Positions 45,037-54,351 of a stretch of DNA of 61,125 nucleotides are shown here, one piece after another. The stretch is from Cytophagales bacterium. GTDB taxonomy: Bacteria; Bacteroidota; Bacteroidia; Cytophagales; Cyclobacteriaceae. Numbering within the stretch: position 1 is the stretch's first letter; each line of letters opens with the position of its first letter. A program made the translations under genes and the position numbers. The stretch covers positions 1-61,125 of the forward strand of contig JADBYQ010000034.1 in assembly GCA_020402945.1 (NCBI GenBank), given 5' to 3'. Under the pieces are notes generated by a model. The model did not search any database. It saw only the letters and a program-made list of their open reading frames with translations, and had not been told where the DNA came from.

Positions 45037-48000
45037 AATCATTTTTTTGAATGTCTTCCCGAATTGTACTTGATAAGCTATTGCGATATCCCCACTCGAA
45101 TACAAGTGGAAAAATAAGTAAGGTAAGGACCGTTGCGCTGATCAGTCCGCCAATTACAACAATGGCTAGTGGTTTTTGGGTTTCTGATCCGATACCAGTG
45201 GATATCGCAGCTGGAAGTAAACCAATCGCGGCCATTAAAGCCGTCATGACCACGGGCCGTGTTCTTTCTTCTACGCCCCGCACCAAAGCTCTTTGCATGG
45301 GCATTCCACTTAAAATGTTTTTCTTAAAAACCGAGATAAGAATAACTCCGTTTTGAATACAAATACCAAAAAGAGCAATAAATCCAATGCCCGCAGATAT
45401 ACTAAAATTCACACCCGTTACATGTAGAGCCAAAATGCCGCCTATCAATGCGAACGGAACATTGACCAAAACAAGCCCAGCATCTTTGGTATTGCCAAAT
45501 GCCACAAACAAAATAAAGAAGATTAGAACAATACAAATGGGCACCACTTCTTTAAGCCTTTTTTGCGCGCGAACCTGATTTTCGAATTCACCGCTCCATG
45601 CAATGCTATACCCTTTGGGTAAAGTGATGGCGGCATTTACTTTCTCCTGGGCTTCGGCAATAGTGCTTCCTAAATCGCGCTCACGAATAGAGAATTTAAT
45701 AGCTATAAATCGCTTATTATTGTCTCGATAAATAAAGGCGGGTCCGGTAACTGCGTTGATTTCAGAAATTTCTTTGAGAGGTACTTTGTTCCCCTTTAAA
45801 GAGGGAACTTTCAATGCTTTTATCTCTTGCTCGGATTGGCGATACTCGCCTGCATAGCGCACACGTACATCAAATTTTTTCTCTTGTTCAAAAAAGCGAG
45901 TCGCGGTTTTACCACCTATTGCCATTTCAATAACAGCATCCGCGTCAGCAATGGTTACGCCATATGCCGCCATTTTTGACTGATTCAATACAATGCTCAA
46001 CTCAGGTTGACCTAGGTTTCTCAAAATTCCTAGATCTTTTACCCCATGCACGGTCTTTAATATTTTGGCCACAGAGTCGGCCATAGAATTCATCTTCTCT
46101 AGGTTATCTCCGAAAATTTTTACAGCCAGGGATGCATTTATCCCAGCCACCGCTTCCGCTACGTTGTCTATAATAGGTTGTGAGTAATTATATATTACAC
46201 CGGGGTATTCCCTCAGTTTCTTATCCATTTCTTCGATCAACTCATCAGTAGAAATTTTGCGCTTCCATTTTTTCTTTGGCTTCAGGTTCACTTGGCACTG
46301 CACATAAAAAAAGCCAGATGGATCTGTTCCATCATTTGATCTTCCGATTTGAGAGAGAACCGATTCTACCTCATCAAATTCATTTATTTTCTCACGAAAA
46401 ATGGAGACAAATTTATTTGTCTCGTTGATCGAACTGCTCATCGGCAACTTGGCTTCTACCCACAGCGCTCCTTCGTTTAGCGTGGGCAAGAATTCAGAAC
46501 CTAGGAAATTAAATGAAAAGAGGCTTGCTGCAAGGATTAGCAGTGTTGCAATAAAGCTTTTAACCTTGTGGCGGTAGGTGAAATTAAATCCACCGGTCAC
46601 GATGCGATTAAAAAAATTGACAACCGGGTTGTGTTTCTCTTTCACATCCTTGTCGAACATGATGCTACAAAGCACAGGTACTAAAGTGAGTGTAAAGAAT
46701 AATGCACCAAGCAGCGCAAATCCGAGTGTGTAAGCCAGTGGAGAAAATAATTTCCCTTCTACTTTTTCAAATGAAAAGATCGGAATCAAACTAGTGATGA
46801 TGATAAGTTTGGAGAAAAACACAGCCTTCCCCAGCTCTGAGCTCGCTTTCTTCACCAGTCCAATTTTTGAAAGATTGTTGTATTGATCCATGCCTATCTC
46901 TTTCGCACGATGGGCAAGTAATACGAATAATCCTTCCACCATAACAACAGCTCCATCTATGATAATTCCAAAATCGATGGCGCCCATGGAAAGCAAATTG
47001 GCAGACATGCCCTTTGCCTTTAAACACATGAATGCAAAAAGTAAGGCCAATGGAATGATAATCGAAACAATAACAGTACTTCGCCAATCCAGCATAAAAA
47101 TAAAAACTACAAATGTCACAAAGAGAATCCCTTCAACCAGATTTCCCAAAACTGTTTCGCGGCAATAATCCATTAGCTTATCGCGATCGTAAAATGTGAC
47201 CATTTTGATATCTGAGGGAAGGGTCTTTTCGTTGATTTCACTAATCTTTGCTTTCACCCTTGCTAATACCTGTGCCGGATTTTCCCCCTTTCTCATCACA
47301 ATAATCCCTTCTACCACATCGTCATTTTCATCTAACCCTACGCGCCCTACGCGTGGTAATGCACCTACTTGAACCTGCGCAACATGTCTCACTAAAATGG
47401 GCACATCTTTAATAGTAGAAATAAGGATGTTTTCAATGTCATCAATACTGGCAAGTAACCCAATACCACGAACAACATATGCCTGTCCATTTTTTTCGAT
47501 CACATCGCCCCCAACATTAATGTTACTTTTTGCTATTGCTTCATAAACTTCCAGCGGGGTGATGTCATACTTCGACAACATCAACGGATTCACGTTTACT
47601 TCATAAACTTTACGAGACCCTCCAAACGAAACAATATCTGCCACACCCGGCACCGCACGCAACTGTCGGTCGATTACCCAATCTTGCCAGGCCAATAATT
47701 CCGTTGTACTGCGATCGCTATCTAGCGTGTACCTGAAAATTTCACCCGTGGGGCCATAAGGAGGTTGTACGTCAGGATCGATACCATCTGGCAGATTCAC
47801 ATTTCGCAACAAGTTGTTGACTTGCTGGCGAGCGAAAAAATCCTCTACATCATCCTCAAAAATGATTTTGATTACAGAAAGGCCGAACATTGAAATCGAA
47901 CGGACACTGGTTTTCCTTTGAACGGAATTCATCGCTACTTCAATCGGAATACTTACTGAACGCTCGATCTCTTCAGCGCTACGTCCATTCCATTGGGTAA

Positions 48001-48157
48001 CAATAATAATTTGGGTATTGGTAACGTCCGGAAACGCCTCGAGCGGAGTTTTTAAATAACTCCAGACACCCGCAATTACCAACGCTGCTGTGATAAAGAA
48101 CGTGAAGAACTTATTCTTTAGCGAAAACGAAATAATACCACTGACTAAATTTTCCAT
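45017..48157 (-). CDS. czcA: Heavy-metal efflux RND pump, CzcA type
   Basis: 1046 aa with the usual 12 transmembrane helices and two large periplasmic loops. The helix-4 motif IDFGIIIDGAVVMVEG matches the D-F-G-x3-D-G-A-V form that is associated with divalent cations (Zn, Co, Cd, Ni) rather than Cu/Ag. GIVVYE-like and FSISAGIGFIALFGI segments are also typical. It pumps metal from the periplasm or cytoplasm through a CzcB/CzcC conduit. It is preceded by czcB (13 bp) and followed with overlap by an outer-membrane protein gene. Confidence 0.93.
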   Translation of the reverse strand: MENLVSGIISFSLKNKFFTFFITAALVIAGVWSYLKTPLEAFPDVTNTQIIIVTQWNGRSAEEIERSVSIPIEVAMNSVQRKTSVRSISMFGLSVIKIIFEDDVEDFFARQQVNNLLRNVNLPDGIDPDVQPPYGPTGEIFRYTLDSDRSTTELLAWQDWVIDRQLRAVPGVADIVSFGGSRKVYEVNVNPLMLSKYDITPLEVYEAIAKSNINVGGDVIEKNGQAYVVRGIGLLASIDDIENILISTIKDVPILVRHVAQVQVGALPRVGRVGLDENDDVVEGIIVMRKGENPAQVLARVKAKISEINEKTLPSDIKMVTFYDRDKLMDYCRETVLGNLVEGILFVTFVVFIFMLDWRSTVIVSIIIPLALLFAFMCLKAKGMSANLLSMGAIDFGIIIDGAVVMVEGLFVLLAHRAKEIGMDQYNNLSKIGLVKKASSELGKAVFFSKLIIITSLIPIFSFEKVEGKLFSPLAYTLGFALLGALFFTLTLVPVLCSIMFDKDVKEKHNPVVNFFNRIVTGGFNFTYRHKVKSFIATLLILAASLFSFNFLGSEFLPTLNEGALWVEAKLPMSSSINETNKFVSIFREKINEFDEVESVLSQIGRSNDGTDPSGFFYVQCQVNLKPKKKWKRKISTDELIEEMDKKLREYPGVIYNYSQPIIDNVAEAVAGINASLAVKIFGDNLEKMNSMADSVAKILKTVHGVKDLGILRNLGQPELSIVLNQSKMAAYGVTIADADAVIEMAIGGKTATRFFEQEKKFDVRVRYAGEYRQSEQEIKALKVPSLKGNKVPLKEISEINAVTGPAFIYRDNNKRFIAIKFSIRERDLGSTIAEAQEKVNAAITLPKGYSIAWSGEFENQVRAQKRLKEVVPICIVLIFFILFVAFGNTKDAGLVLVNVPFALIGGILALHVTGVNFSISAGIGFIALFGICIQNGVILISVFKKNILSGMPMQRALVRGVEERTRPVVMTALMAAIGLLPAAISTGIGSETQKPLAIVVIGGLISATVLTLLIFPLVFEWGYRNSLSSTIREDIQKNDYEDFGH

Positions 48158-48170
48158 TATATTCTTTGGG

Positions 48171-49247
48171 CTAGTCGTTTAGGGCGTCATACACTAACAA
48201 TTGATACTTGGTCATCACCTGCTCGCCTTCTTGCAAACCACTCTCTATGTAGCTTACCCCACTTTGCTCCTTAAAAATCTTTACTTCCCGAGTCTCTATT
48301 TGATCATCGCTTTTATAAACCATAACATAGTACCTGCTTTTATCGAAGATAATGCACGAGGAGGGCACCGTGACTTTAAAAAAAGTTTCACGATACTTCA
48401 CCTTTACTTGTGCAAACATTTCAGGTTTAAGTTCATAATTAGGATTTGGAAGAGTGACGCGCGCGCGCAGTACTTTCGTTTCCACATCAATAATGTTGAA
48501 TATTTTGTCAATTTTCCCCTTATAGATTTTGTTTGGATAGGATGTAGTCACAATCTCTGCGTCAAAACCTTCCTTGATAGTTGGTATATCGGACTCGTAA
48601 ACATTAGCCATGATCCAAACTTCATCTAAATTGCCGACCACAAAAACTGGGCTTATGTCTTCTGTGCGCAACTCCATGTTTAGGGCAATGTTTTTTTGTA
48701 GAATAATTCCAGAGACAGGTGATTTTATTGGGTATATCGATTCCTTTCCCGCACTATACATGTCGAGCACGGCTCGTGTACGTTCAACTTCTCCTATAGC
48801 ACTCTCAACTTCTTTTCTGGCGTTGATCAACTCTATTTCAGAGATGTTTCCCGTCTTGTACAATTGTTCTGCTACCAAAATGTTTTTTTGGGCCACACGT
48901 AGTTGTGCCTCAGCCTCCACGCCATCGCGCGTAAACCCGGCTATTTCGGGGCTACGAATAATCGCTAGCACTTGACCCTTTTTCACAAAATCACCAAGTT
49001 CCACATATAGATCACGCACAAATCCTCCGGCCAAAGGAAAAACACGCGCTACCTTATCCTCATCCATAGTCACCTTTCCATTCAGGGCTATTTCTGTATT
49101 TACTATTTCACGTCTTACGATGGCCAGTTCCTTGCCCTTCGATAATGTTTCGGTTAGACGAAACGCCACAGGCGCACTTTGTTCATTTTTTTTAGTGCAA
49201 GCCAAGAATAAGAAAGCAAAAACGAAAAAGTATGTCGTTATTTTCAT
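48171..49247 (-). CDS. czcB: RND efflux periplasmic adaptor, CzcB type
   Basis: 358 aa. Lipoprotein signal with the lipobox at FLFLAC (about residue 17). The membrane-fusion fold is clear: GKVTMDEDKVARVFPLAGGF, GDFVKKGQVLAIIRSPE, coiled-coil hairpin (about 120-175) with NARKEVESAIGEVERTRA, then a beta-barrel with IVTTSYPNKIYKGKID. It bridges the inner-membrane pump and the TolC-type channel. Gaps to its operon neighbours are 9 and 13 bp. Confidence 0.92.
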   Translation of the reverse strand: MKITTYFFVFAFLFLACTKKNEQSAPVAFRLTETLSKGKELAIVRREIVNTEIALNGKVTMDEDKVARVFPLAGGFVRDLYVELGDFVKKGQVLAIIRSPEIAGFTRDGVEAEAQLRVAQKNILVAEQLYKTGNISEIELINARKEVESAIGEVERTRAVLDMYSAGKESIYPIKSPVSGIILQKNIALNMELRTEDISPVFVVGNLDEVWIMANVYESDIPTIKEGFDAEIVTTSYPNKIYKGKIDKIFNIIDVETKVLRARVTLPNPNYELKPEMFAQVKVKYRETFFKVTVPSSCIIFDKSRYYVMVYKSDDQIETREVKIFKEQSGVSYIESGLQEGEQVMTKYQLLVYDALND

Positions 49248-49256
49248 GGTCTAGAT

Positions 49257-50513
49257 TTATTGTTTATTTATTTCCTTTCCTACTGAGAACTCCAACTGAT
49301 TAATGGCTCTCAAATAGGTATTCCTTAGTTCGATGTATTGTGTTTTATTAATAATGTAAATTCTTTGCAAATCAATAAACTCAAGAAGATTAATGTTTTT
49401 CTTTTGGTAGTTCTCGTTTGCGTTAATGTTTAACTCTTCTGTTTGCTTCAGAAATTCTGCGGTATACTCTTCATATCCATTTTTGCTATTTAGAAATTGA
49501 TCATAGGAACTTGATACTTCGTTTCGAACAGTATTTTCAGACAGAGAAAAGTTAGCTTCGGCTTGCGCAATTTTGGACTTGGCCATTTTAATATTTCCTT
49601 GATTCCTATTAAAAACAGGAATATTGAACTCTAGATTTACCCCCTGATAGGGGCGCACATAATTGCTCCCTTTATCGTGGGGCTGATAGGCAATAGTAAA
49701 ATCTGGAACTGCAAATGATCGTTGTAACTTTAAGTTTCGATTTTCAAATTTGATCTGATTTCGGCTTATCAAATAGTCTGCTCTGTAGTCTAACGCTTGA
49801 TCGATAAAACCACCCAATGTATTTGGAGCTATCTCAATATTTTCACGAAGTGCCGTAACATAAACTTGCTCATTAAGATTTAATAGAATGCGGACTGCGC
49901 TTAACTCATTTAGAACTTCATTCTTATTTTGTGTCGCTTGAGCGCGTACTGCAATTTGCTCTGATTTCAAACGAAGCACTTCATTAGAAGCCATAGCGCC
50001 AACACGAAGTCTTTCTTCGGCACTTTGAATGAGTTGACTATAGCGGCCAACCGTTGACTCAAGAAGTGCTTGCTTTTGTTGAGCTGCCTTTAAGTTAAAA
50101 AAGTGATTTCCCAAATCGAAAAATAGACTGCGCAGCACATCCTGCACTTGTAGCTTACTTTGCTCAACACTAAGCTTGGCCAACTTTACCGTATTAGTGT
50201 GTTTACCGGAGACAGAGAAGAGTTGCTCAACCTGTACCAATCTTTGATTGTCAACATTAAAGTAACGGTTCTGTTCGTTGCTATAGAGATCCTGATTCCA
50301 CACAAAGTTAGGGTTGCTCCAAAGCTTAGCCTGAATTAACTCCGCATCGGCAATATCGATCGCATATCGGTTTGCTATCAGGGCAAGGTTTTGCTTTATC
50401 AGCAATTGCTTTGCCTGTGTAATAGTAATTTTTAGAGTATCAGTTTTAGATGGCTGAGCTAACATATCAAAAACTGTTAGCAACAGCACGCATATCAATA
50501 TGAGCTGCTTCAT
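49257..50513 (-). CDS. czcC: TolC-family outer-membrane efflux channel, CzcC type
   Basis: 418 aa. Signal peptide to about residue 19 (VFDMLAQ). The two OEP repeats are long helices with LKAAQQKQALLESTVGRYSQ and IAQAEANFSLSENTVRNEVSSS, separated by strands (FNIPVFNRNQGNI). It provides the outer-membrane exit of the metal pump. It is the second gene of the efflux operon and precedes czcB. Confidence 0.9.
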   Translation of the reverse strand: MKQLILICVLLLTVFDMLAQPSKTDTLKITITQAKQLLIKQNLALIANRYAIDIADAELIQAKLWSNPNFVWNQDLYSNEQNRYFNVDNQRLVQVEQLFSVSGKHTNTVKLAKLSVEQSKLQVQDVLRSLFFDLGNHFFNLKAAQQKQALLESTVGRYSQLIQSAEERLRVGAMASNEVLRLKSEQIAVRAQATQNKNEVLNELSAVRILLNLNEQVYVTALRENIEIAPNTLGGFIDQALDYRADYLISRNQIKFENRNLKLQRSFAVPDFTIAYQPHDKGSNYVRPYQGVNLEFNIPVFNRNQGNIKMAKSKIAQAEANFSLSENTVRNEVSSSYDQFLNSKNGYEEYTAEFLKQTEELNINANENYQKKNINLLEFIDLQRIYIINKTQYIELRNTYLRAINQLEFSVGKEINKQ

Positions 50514-50587
50514 TTCTAAGAAAAATTGTGTTAAAACGAAAAGGTATCCTATGTCTTAAAGTAAAAGACAAAGGCTAGAGAGATGCC

Positions 50588-50926
50588 TTATAGAAGCAAC
50601 TTCCGATACGTGATAAATAAATGATGAATTGATTCCCGTTGAAATTGTTCCTGCGAGATGGAAGGTAGCAACGAATGAATGGTGGAAGAGGTAAAAGATT
50701 GAAAGAAGCAGAAAACAAACCCATCTTGTCCGCGGCTGACTGTATTGTCATTTTCCGATGTTCTCAAAAAACAACTAGGTTCGCATTCTTCAAAACTTCT
50801 AAAAGTGACTCTATCTTCAATAGAACGTGGATATTCTTTAAGCGAGTTAGCATAAACCGAATACGTGTTTAGCCCAATGATCATGGCTAATAGTAGACTG
50901 GCTAATTTTTTCTTGCTGAAGTTCAT
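50588..50926 (-). CDS. Small exported protein leading the efflux operon
   Basis: 112 aa from the ATG at 50926 (MNFSKKKLASLLLAMIIG); an upstream ATG at 50932 is also possible. The N-terminus is a signal peptide (LASLLLAMIIGLNTYSVYA). The mature part has Cys residues in ECEPSC and FVFCFF and ends in an HHLFITYRK segment. I do not recognise the family. It is 74 bp upstream of czcC and just below a likely promoter, so it may be a metal-linked accessory protein; that role is inference from position. Confidence 0.5.
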   Translation of the reverse strand: MNFSKKKLASLLLAMIIGLNTYSVYANSLKEYPRSIEDRVTFRSFEECEPSCFLRTSENDNTVSRGQDGFVFCFFQSFTSSTIHSLLPSISQEQFQRESIHHLFITYRKLLL

Positions 50927-50936
50927 ATGCAAGGCG

Positions 50937-50966
50937 CAAAAATAGTGTTAATATGTCAAAATCAAA
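50937..50966 (-). promoter_or_regulatory. Putative promoter of the czc efflux operon
   Basis: On the minus strand TTTG (50963-50966), an 18-base spacer and TATTTTTG (50937-50944) fit the Bacteroidota -33/-7 pattern. Transcription would begin near 50930, at or within a few bases of the small ORF's ATG, so that ORF would be nearly leaderless. Confidence 0.4.
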
Positions 50967-51106
50967 ATACACTTTTAATGCGATATGGCTAATGATTCGC
51001 TAAATACCCGCAAATGCCCCCGGTTTCTTTTGCTTTCCGAGAAATGATCAGAAAGCCAAACAGATGTTAGTGGGAAGTTAAATTGGTTTAAGATCGAAAA
51101 AGTTGC

Positions 51107-51627
51107 CTATTTTAAGAGATGTAAGTCCAATACGCGAATGAGCTCCTCTTCGCGTTCGTGCCATGCTCCGGATATTGTTTGATAATGAATCTTCCGTTTG
51201 CTTAACTCCATTTCAAACGTTTGAAACATCTCCATTCGGTTTGAGCCCAAATCGCGCAACCCATCAGCCACCCAAGGTACATCGATGTCAAACAAAAAAT
51301 ACTGATCGTACTTGATTTCCTTCTCTAATTCATACAAAATGGAGGCACGGTTTTTAAATAATGGCGGCAATAAATTTGGGTGGTGATCAAATCGGTATCG
51401 CAAAACAAAAATCGGTTGGCCGTTTTCATTTTCTCTTTCACGCGTTCGTTTTGTGCCTTCGCAATTCGTACTATGTCGTCAAGAGTGAAATCGTTGGATG
51501 AAACTATTTCCCTTGCAACCTCCGGGACAAATTCGGTTTGGTAATGAGTCGCCATTTTTTTTGCCATGGTGGACTTGCCCGTGCTTTCAGGCCCGTAGAA
51601 GCAAATTAGTTTGACGTTATTGTTCAT
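51107..51627 (-). pseudogene. NadR-like AAA_28 ATPase (ribosylnicotinamide kinase type), frameshifted
   Basis: The 5' part runs from the ATG at 51627 (MNNNVKLICFYGPESTGKST, Walker A) to CDTDLITTQIYCRHYLKTVPP. There one base is missing (near 51340): the correct continuation ILYELEKEIKYDQYFLFDID is in the next frame, followed by VPWVADGLRDLG, and ends at 51107. Restoring one base gives exactly 174 codons including the stop, the normal size of this family. It overlaps pnuC by 11 bp, the usual pnuC-kinase pair for nicotinamide riboside salvage. The kinase is inactive as written. Confidence 0.85.
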
Positions 51628-52288
51628 AGGACGGAGAATATGCTTTAAACTCTTTCCGCCAATGCCAAAAGCCAAAAGCAGCAATAAAACAAAAGACGAC
51701 ATACTCAATCCCAACCAACATGATGCCTTTTGAAAAATATAAATAACACGCTACTACATCTACTAAAATCCACACGAGCCAACATTCCATTTTTTTCTGA
51801 ACCATTAAATAAGTCGCGACAATACTCATGACCGTTACAAATGAATCGGCAAAAGGAAACGCGCTGGGCTGACTAAAAAGTACTGGAAAGAATGAATGAA
51901 GGTTTTTCGCTAATGATCCAAAAGCAAAAGTCCCCATAAGTCCGATGACCAAAAAAAGAAGCCACGACTTCATCTGCAACTTGCTTACTCTCAATTGGTG
52001 CTTTGTATCTTCTTCCTCTTCGCGCGGGTTTGTCCACCTCCACCAGCCAAGCAAATTGGTTACCAAAAAGAAAACTTGCAAAAACATATCGGGATACAGC
52101 TGCACTTGATAAAACAAAAAGAAAAACAACACCACATTGACAATGCCCAATGGCCAGCTCCACACATTCGCTTTCGCGGAAAGGAAAACGGCTATCGCAC
52201 CCGCCAGCGTCCCGAAAAACTCTAGGTAGCTCATGGGATAGCCAAGAACGGTGAAGAAGATGGATTGGTGGCTGAAGAAATCTGGCAT
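51617..52288 (-). CDS. pnuC: Nicotinamide riboside transporter PnuC
   Basis: 223 aa with about seven or eight membrane segments. The start MPDFFSHQSI aligns with the start of E. coli PnuC. The family-typical segments are FFGTLAGAIAVFLSAK, WSWPLGIVNVVLFF and FLVTNLLGWWRW. It imports nicotinamide riboside (or in some homologues thiamine). The kinase that normally traps the substrate by phosphorylation overlaps its 3' end and is frameshifted here. Confidence 0.9.
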   Translation of the reverse strand: MPDFFSHQSIFFTVLGYPMSYLEFFGTLAGAIAVFLSAKANVWSWPLGIVNVVLFFFLFYQVQLYPDMFLQVFFLVTNLLGWWRWTNPREEEEDTKHQLRVSKLQMKSWLLFLVIGLMGTFAFGSLAKNLHSFFPVLFSQPSAFPFADSFVTVMSIVATYLMVQKKMECWLVWILVDVVACYLYFSKGIMLVGIEYVVFCFIAAFGFWHWRKEFKAYSPSYEQ

Positions 52289-52327
52289 TCAATATTTTTA
52301 GTGTAACTTTAAATGAAATTCAAAGCT

Positions 52328-52549
52328 ATGGAAACGGTTCAAATAAAAATCATCAACCCCAAAGCCAAAAAGCTATTGAGTGGAATGGAGGATTTGAAGC
52401 TTATTAGCATTAATGCCGATAATTTATTTCCACTCACTAATACCCAAAAAAAGAGCATAGCCATTAGTCGCAAACAAATCAAAAAAGGTGACTTTAAAGA
52501 CCATGAAATGGTTATGAGAAGTGCACGCCAATGGATAAAAGAAAAATAA
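52328..52549 (+). CDS. Antitoxin of a RelE/ParE module
   Basis: 73 aa starting METVQIKIINPKAKKLLSGM (a start at 52313 is possible). A strand-forming N-terminus is followed by a charged C-terminal helix. The toxin overlaps its 3' end by 19 bp. It resembles the small antitoxins that precede Bacteroidota ParE proteins. Confidence 0.7.
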   Translation: METVQIKIINPKAKKLLSGMEDLKLISINADNLFPLTNTQKKSIAISRKQIKKGDFKDHEMVMRSARQWIKEK

Positions 52550-52833
52550 TTTGGTCCGCTCGGGCAGAAAAAGAATTGCTACATATCCTTGATTTTTACA
52601 TCGAGAGAAATGGCAATAGCAAGTACTCCGCAAAAATATTGAACCGAGTAGAAAAATCCATAGACCTCCTAATTACCTACCCAGACTTAGGACATCTAAC
52701 AGAAAACAAAGAAACCAGAGTAATTGTAAAAGATGACTTCCTTATCTTTTATGAAGTAAGCCAGCTTTACATTGAAGTTGTTTCTTTTTGGGATGGCCGA
52801 CAAAATCCAGAATATCGAATCGATAAGTCTTGA
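52531..52833 (+). CDS. RelE/ParE-family toxin
   Basis: 100 aa. IIWSARAEKELLHILDFYIE is the typical ParE N-terminus with the two-helix hairpin; ILNRVEKSIDLLITYPDLGH and DFLIFYEVSQLYIEVVSFWDGRQNPE complete the fold, the last carrying the C-terminal R-x-N-P. Unlike the toxin at 1981-2280, it is full length. It ends immediately before the convergent aldehyde dehydrogenase stop. Confidence 0.85.
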   Translation: MDKRKIIWSARAEKELLHILDFYIERNGNSKYSAKILNRVEKSIDLLITYPDLGHLTENKETRVIVKDDFLIFYEVSQLYIEVVSFWDGRQNPEYRIDKS

Positions 52834-54279
52834 TCACAATTTCACACAAACATTCTTCGCCTCGGTAAAAAATTTCATCGCTTCCCAGCCTCCTTCCCTG
52901 CCTACACCACTTTGCTTCATACCGCCAAACGGAGTCCGTAAATCGCGCAGCAACCAACAGTTAATCCAGATGATGCCACTCTTGAGTTGATGAGCCACCC
53001 GGTGCGCTCGTTTCAAATTTTCTGTCCAGATGGTAGCGCTAAGTCCGTAGGCAGTAGCGTTTGCAAAAGCAATCGCTTCATCTTCTGTATTAAAAGGCAT
53101 AATGGTTACCACTGGCCCAAAAATTTCTTCTTGATTCGTTCTGCACTGTTGGTCTAAACCTGTAATAACGGTAGGCGATACGAAATAGCCATCTGCACAT
53201 CGGCCAGCCAATTTTACTTGAACGCCTCCACATTCTATCTGTCCTCCCTCCTGTTTTGCTAAATCGATGTAGGACATCACTTTTTTCAAATGTCCTTCAG
53301 AGACAAGCGCCCCCAATCGCGTTTGCTCTTCCAATGGATCGCCAACGACCAACGTTTTTACACGACTTACAAATTCGGTTACAAATCGTTGATACAAACT
53401 GCGCTCCACCAAAATGCGTGAGCCACACAAACAGATTTCACCCTGATTTGAAAAAGAAGAATGAATAGAAGCTGAAACAGCTTCTTCAAAATCGCAATCC
53501 GTAAAAATGATGTTGGGGTTTTTTCCGCCAAGCTCTAGTGAAAGCTTTTTGAACATCGGTGCTGCAGTGGCTGCAATGGTTTTGCCTGTGACCGTTCCTC
53601 CGGTAAACGAGATGACTGCAACGGTCGGATGTTCTACTATTGCCTGTCCCACTTTACTACCTAGTCCGTGAACAATGTTTAATACACCAGCTGGCAATCC
53701 TGCTTCTATGCACAATTCAGAAAAAAGAAAAGCAGTCATTGGCGTAAGCTCTGACGGCTTCGCCACTACCGTGCATCCTGCTGCTAGTGCTGGCGCTATT
53801 TTCCAAGTGAACAAATACAGCGGCAAATTCCAGGGAGAAATGCAACCTGCCACACCAATAGGTGTGCGAGTTGTGTAGTTGATCGCTTCGCCTTCCATCA
53901 AATGCGACTCGGATGAAACATGCATGGATGCAGTTGCATAAAAACGCATGTTGGCCGAAGCGCGTGGAATGTCTACAGCCTTTGCCAATTTTAGTGGTTT
54001 GCCCTGATCGATGCTTTCCGCCAAGGCCAATTTTTCTGCATCCCGATCAATTAAGTCTGCAATTTTCTGAAGTATGGCGGCTCGCTTCGCTAGTGGCATG
54101 GCAGACCATCCCGCAAAAGCGGCTTGACCGGCTTGCACTGCCAACGCCACATCACTCCCATCAGAATCAGTAAGGAGTGAATATACTTTTCCCTCAGCCG
54201 GGTTGTAATTCTCCAAATACATGCCCTTGTTTGGCGGCATCAATTGGCCATTGATGTAGTTTAAAATCTTTTGCATCAC
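52834..54279 (-). CDS. Aldehyde dehydrogenase, probably 2-aminomuconate/2-hydroxymuconate semialdehyde type
   Basis: 481 aa. The catalytic Cys283 is in GEICLCGSRI and the general-base Glu249 in LSLELGGKNPN; ISPWNLPLYLF, PSELTP and FGGMKQSGVGREGG are NAD-binding or structural hallmarks. This ALDH branch with tandem Cys in GEICLCGSR includes the muconate semialdehyde enzymes. Kynurenine-pathway genes nearby make 2-aminomuconate-6-semialdehyde oxidation the best guess. The aminocarboxymuconate decarboxylase that would supply it was not found in the window. Confidence 0.75.
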   Translation of the reverse strand: MMQKILNYINGQLMPPNKGMYLENYNPAEGKVYSLLTDSDGSDVALAVQAGQAAFAGWSAMPLAKRAAILQKIADLIDRDAEKLALAESIDQGKPLKLAKAVDIPRASANMRFYATASMHVSSESHLMEGEAINYTTRTPIGVAGCISPWNLPLYLFTWKIAPALAAGCTVVAKPSELTPMTAFLFSELCIEAGLPAGVLNIVHGLGSKVGQAIVEHPTVAVISFTGGTVTGKTIAATAAPMFKKLSLELGGKNPNIIFTDCDFEEAVSASIHSSFSNQGEICLCGSRILVERSLYQRFVTEFVSRVKTLVVGDPLEEQTRLGALVSEGHLKKVMSYIDLAKQEGGQIECGGVQVKLAGRCADGYFVSPTVITGLDQQCRTNQEEIFGPVVTIMPFNTEDEAIAFANATAYGLSATIWTENLKRAHRVAHQLKSGIIWINCWLLRDLRTPFGGMKQSGVGREGGWEAMKFFTEAKNVCVKL

Positions 54280-54351
54280 TTTTTTTTAATCTTAAAATAA
54301 ACCAAAGGGAAGGCTAAACATCAAAGCGGAAACAGGACTAGCTTAAACCGA

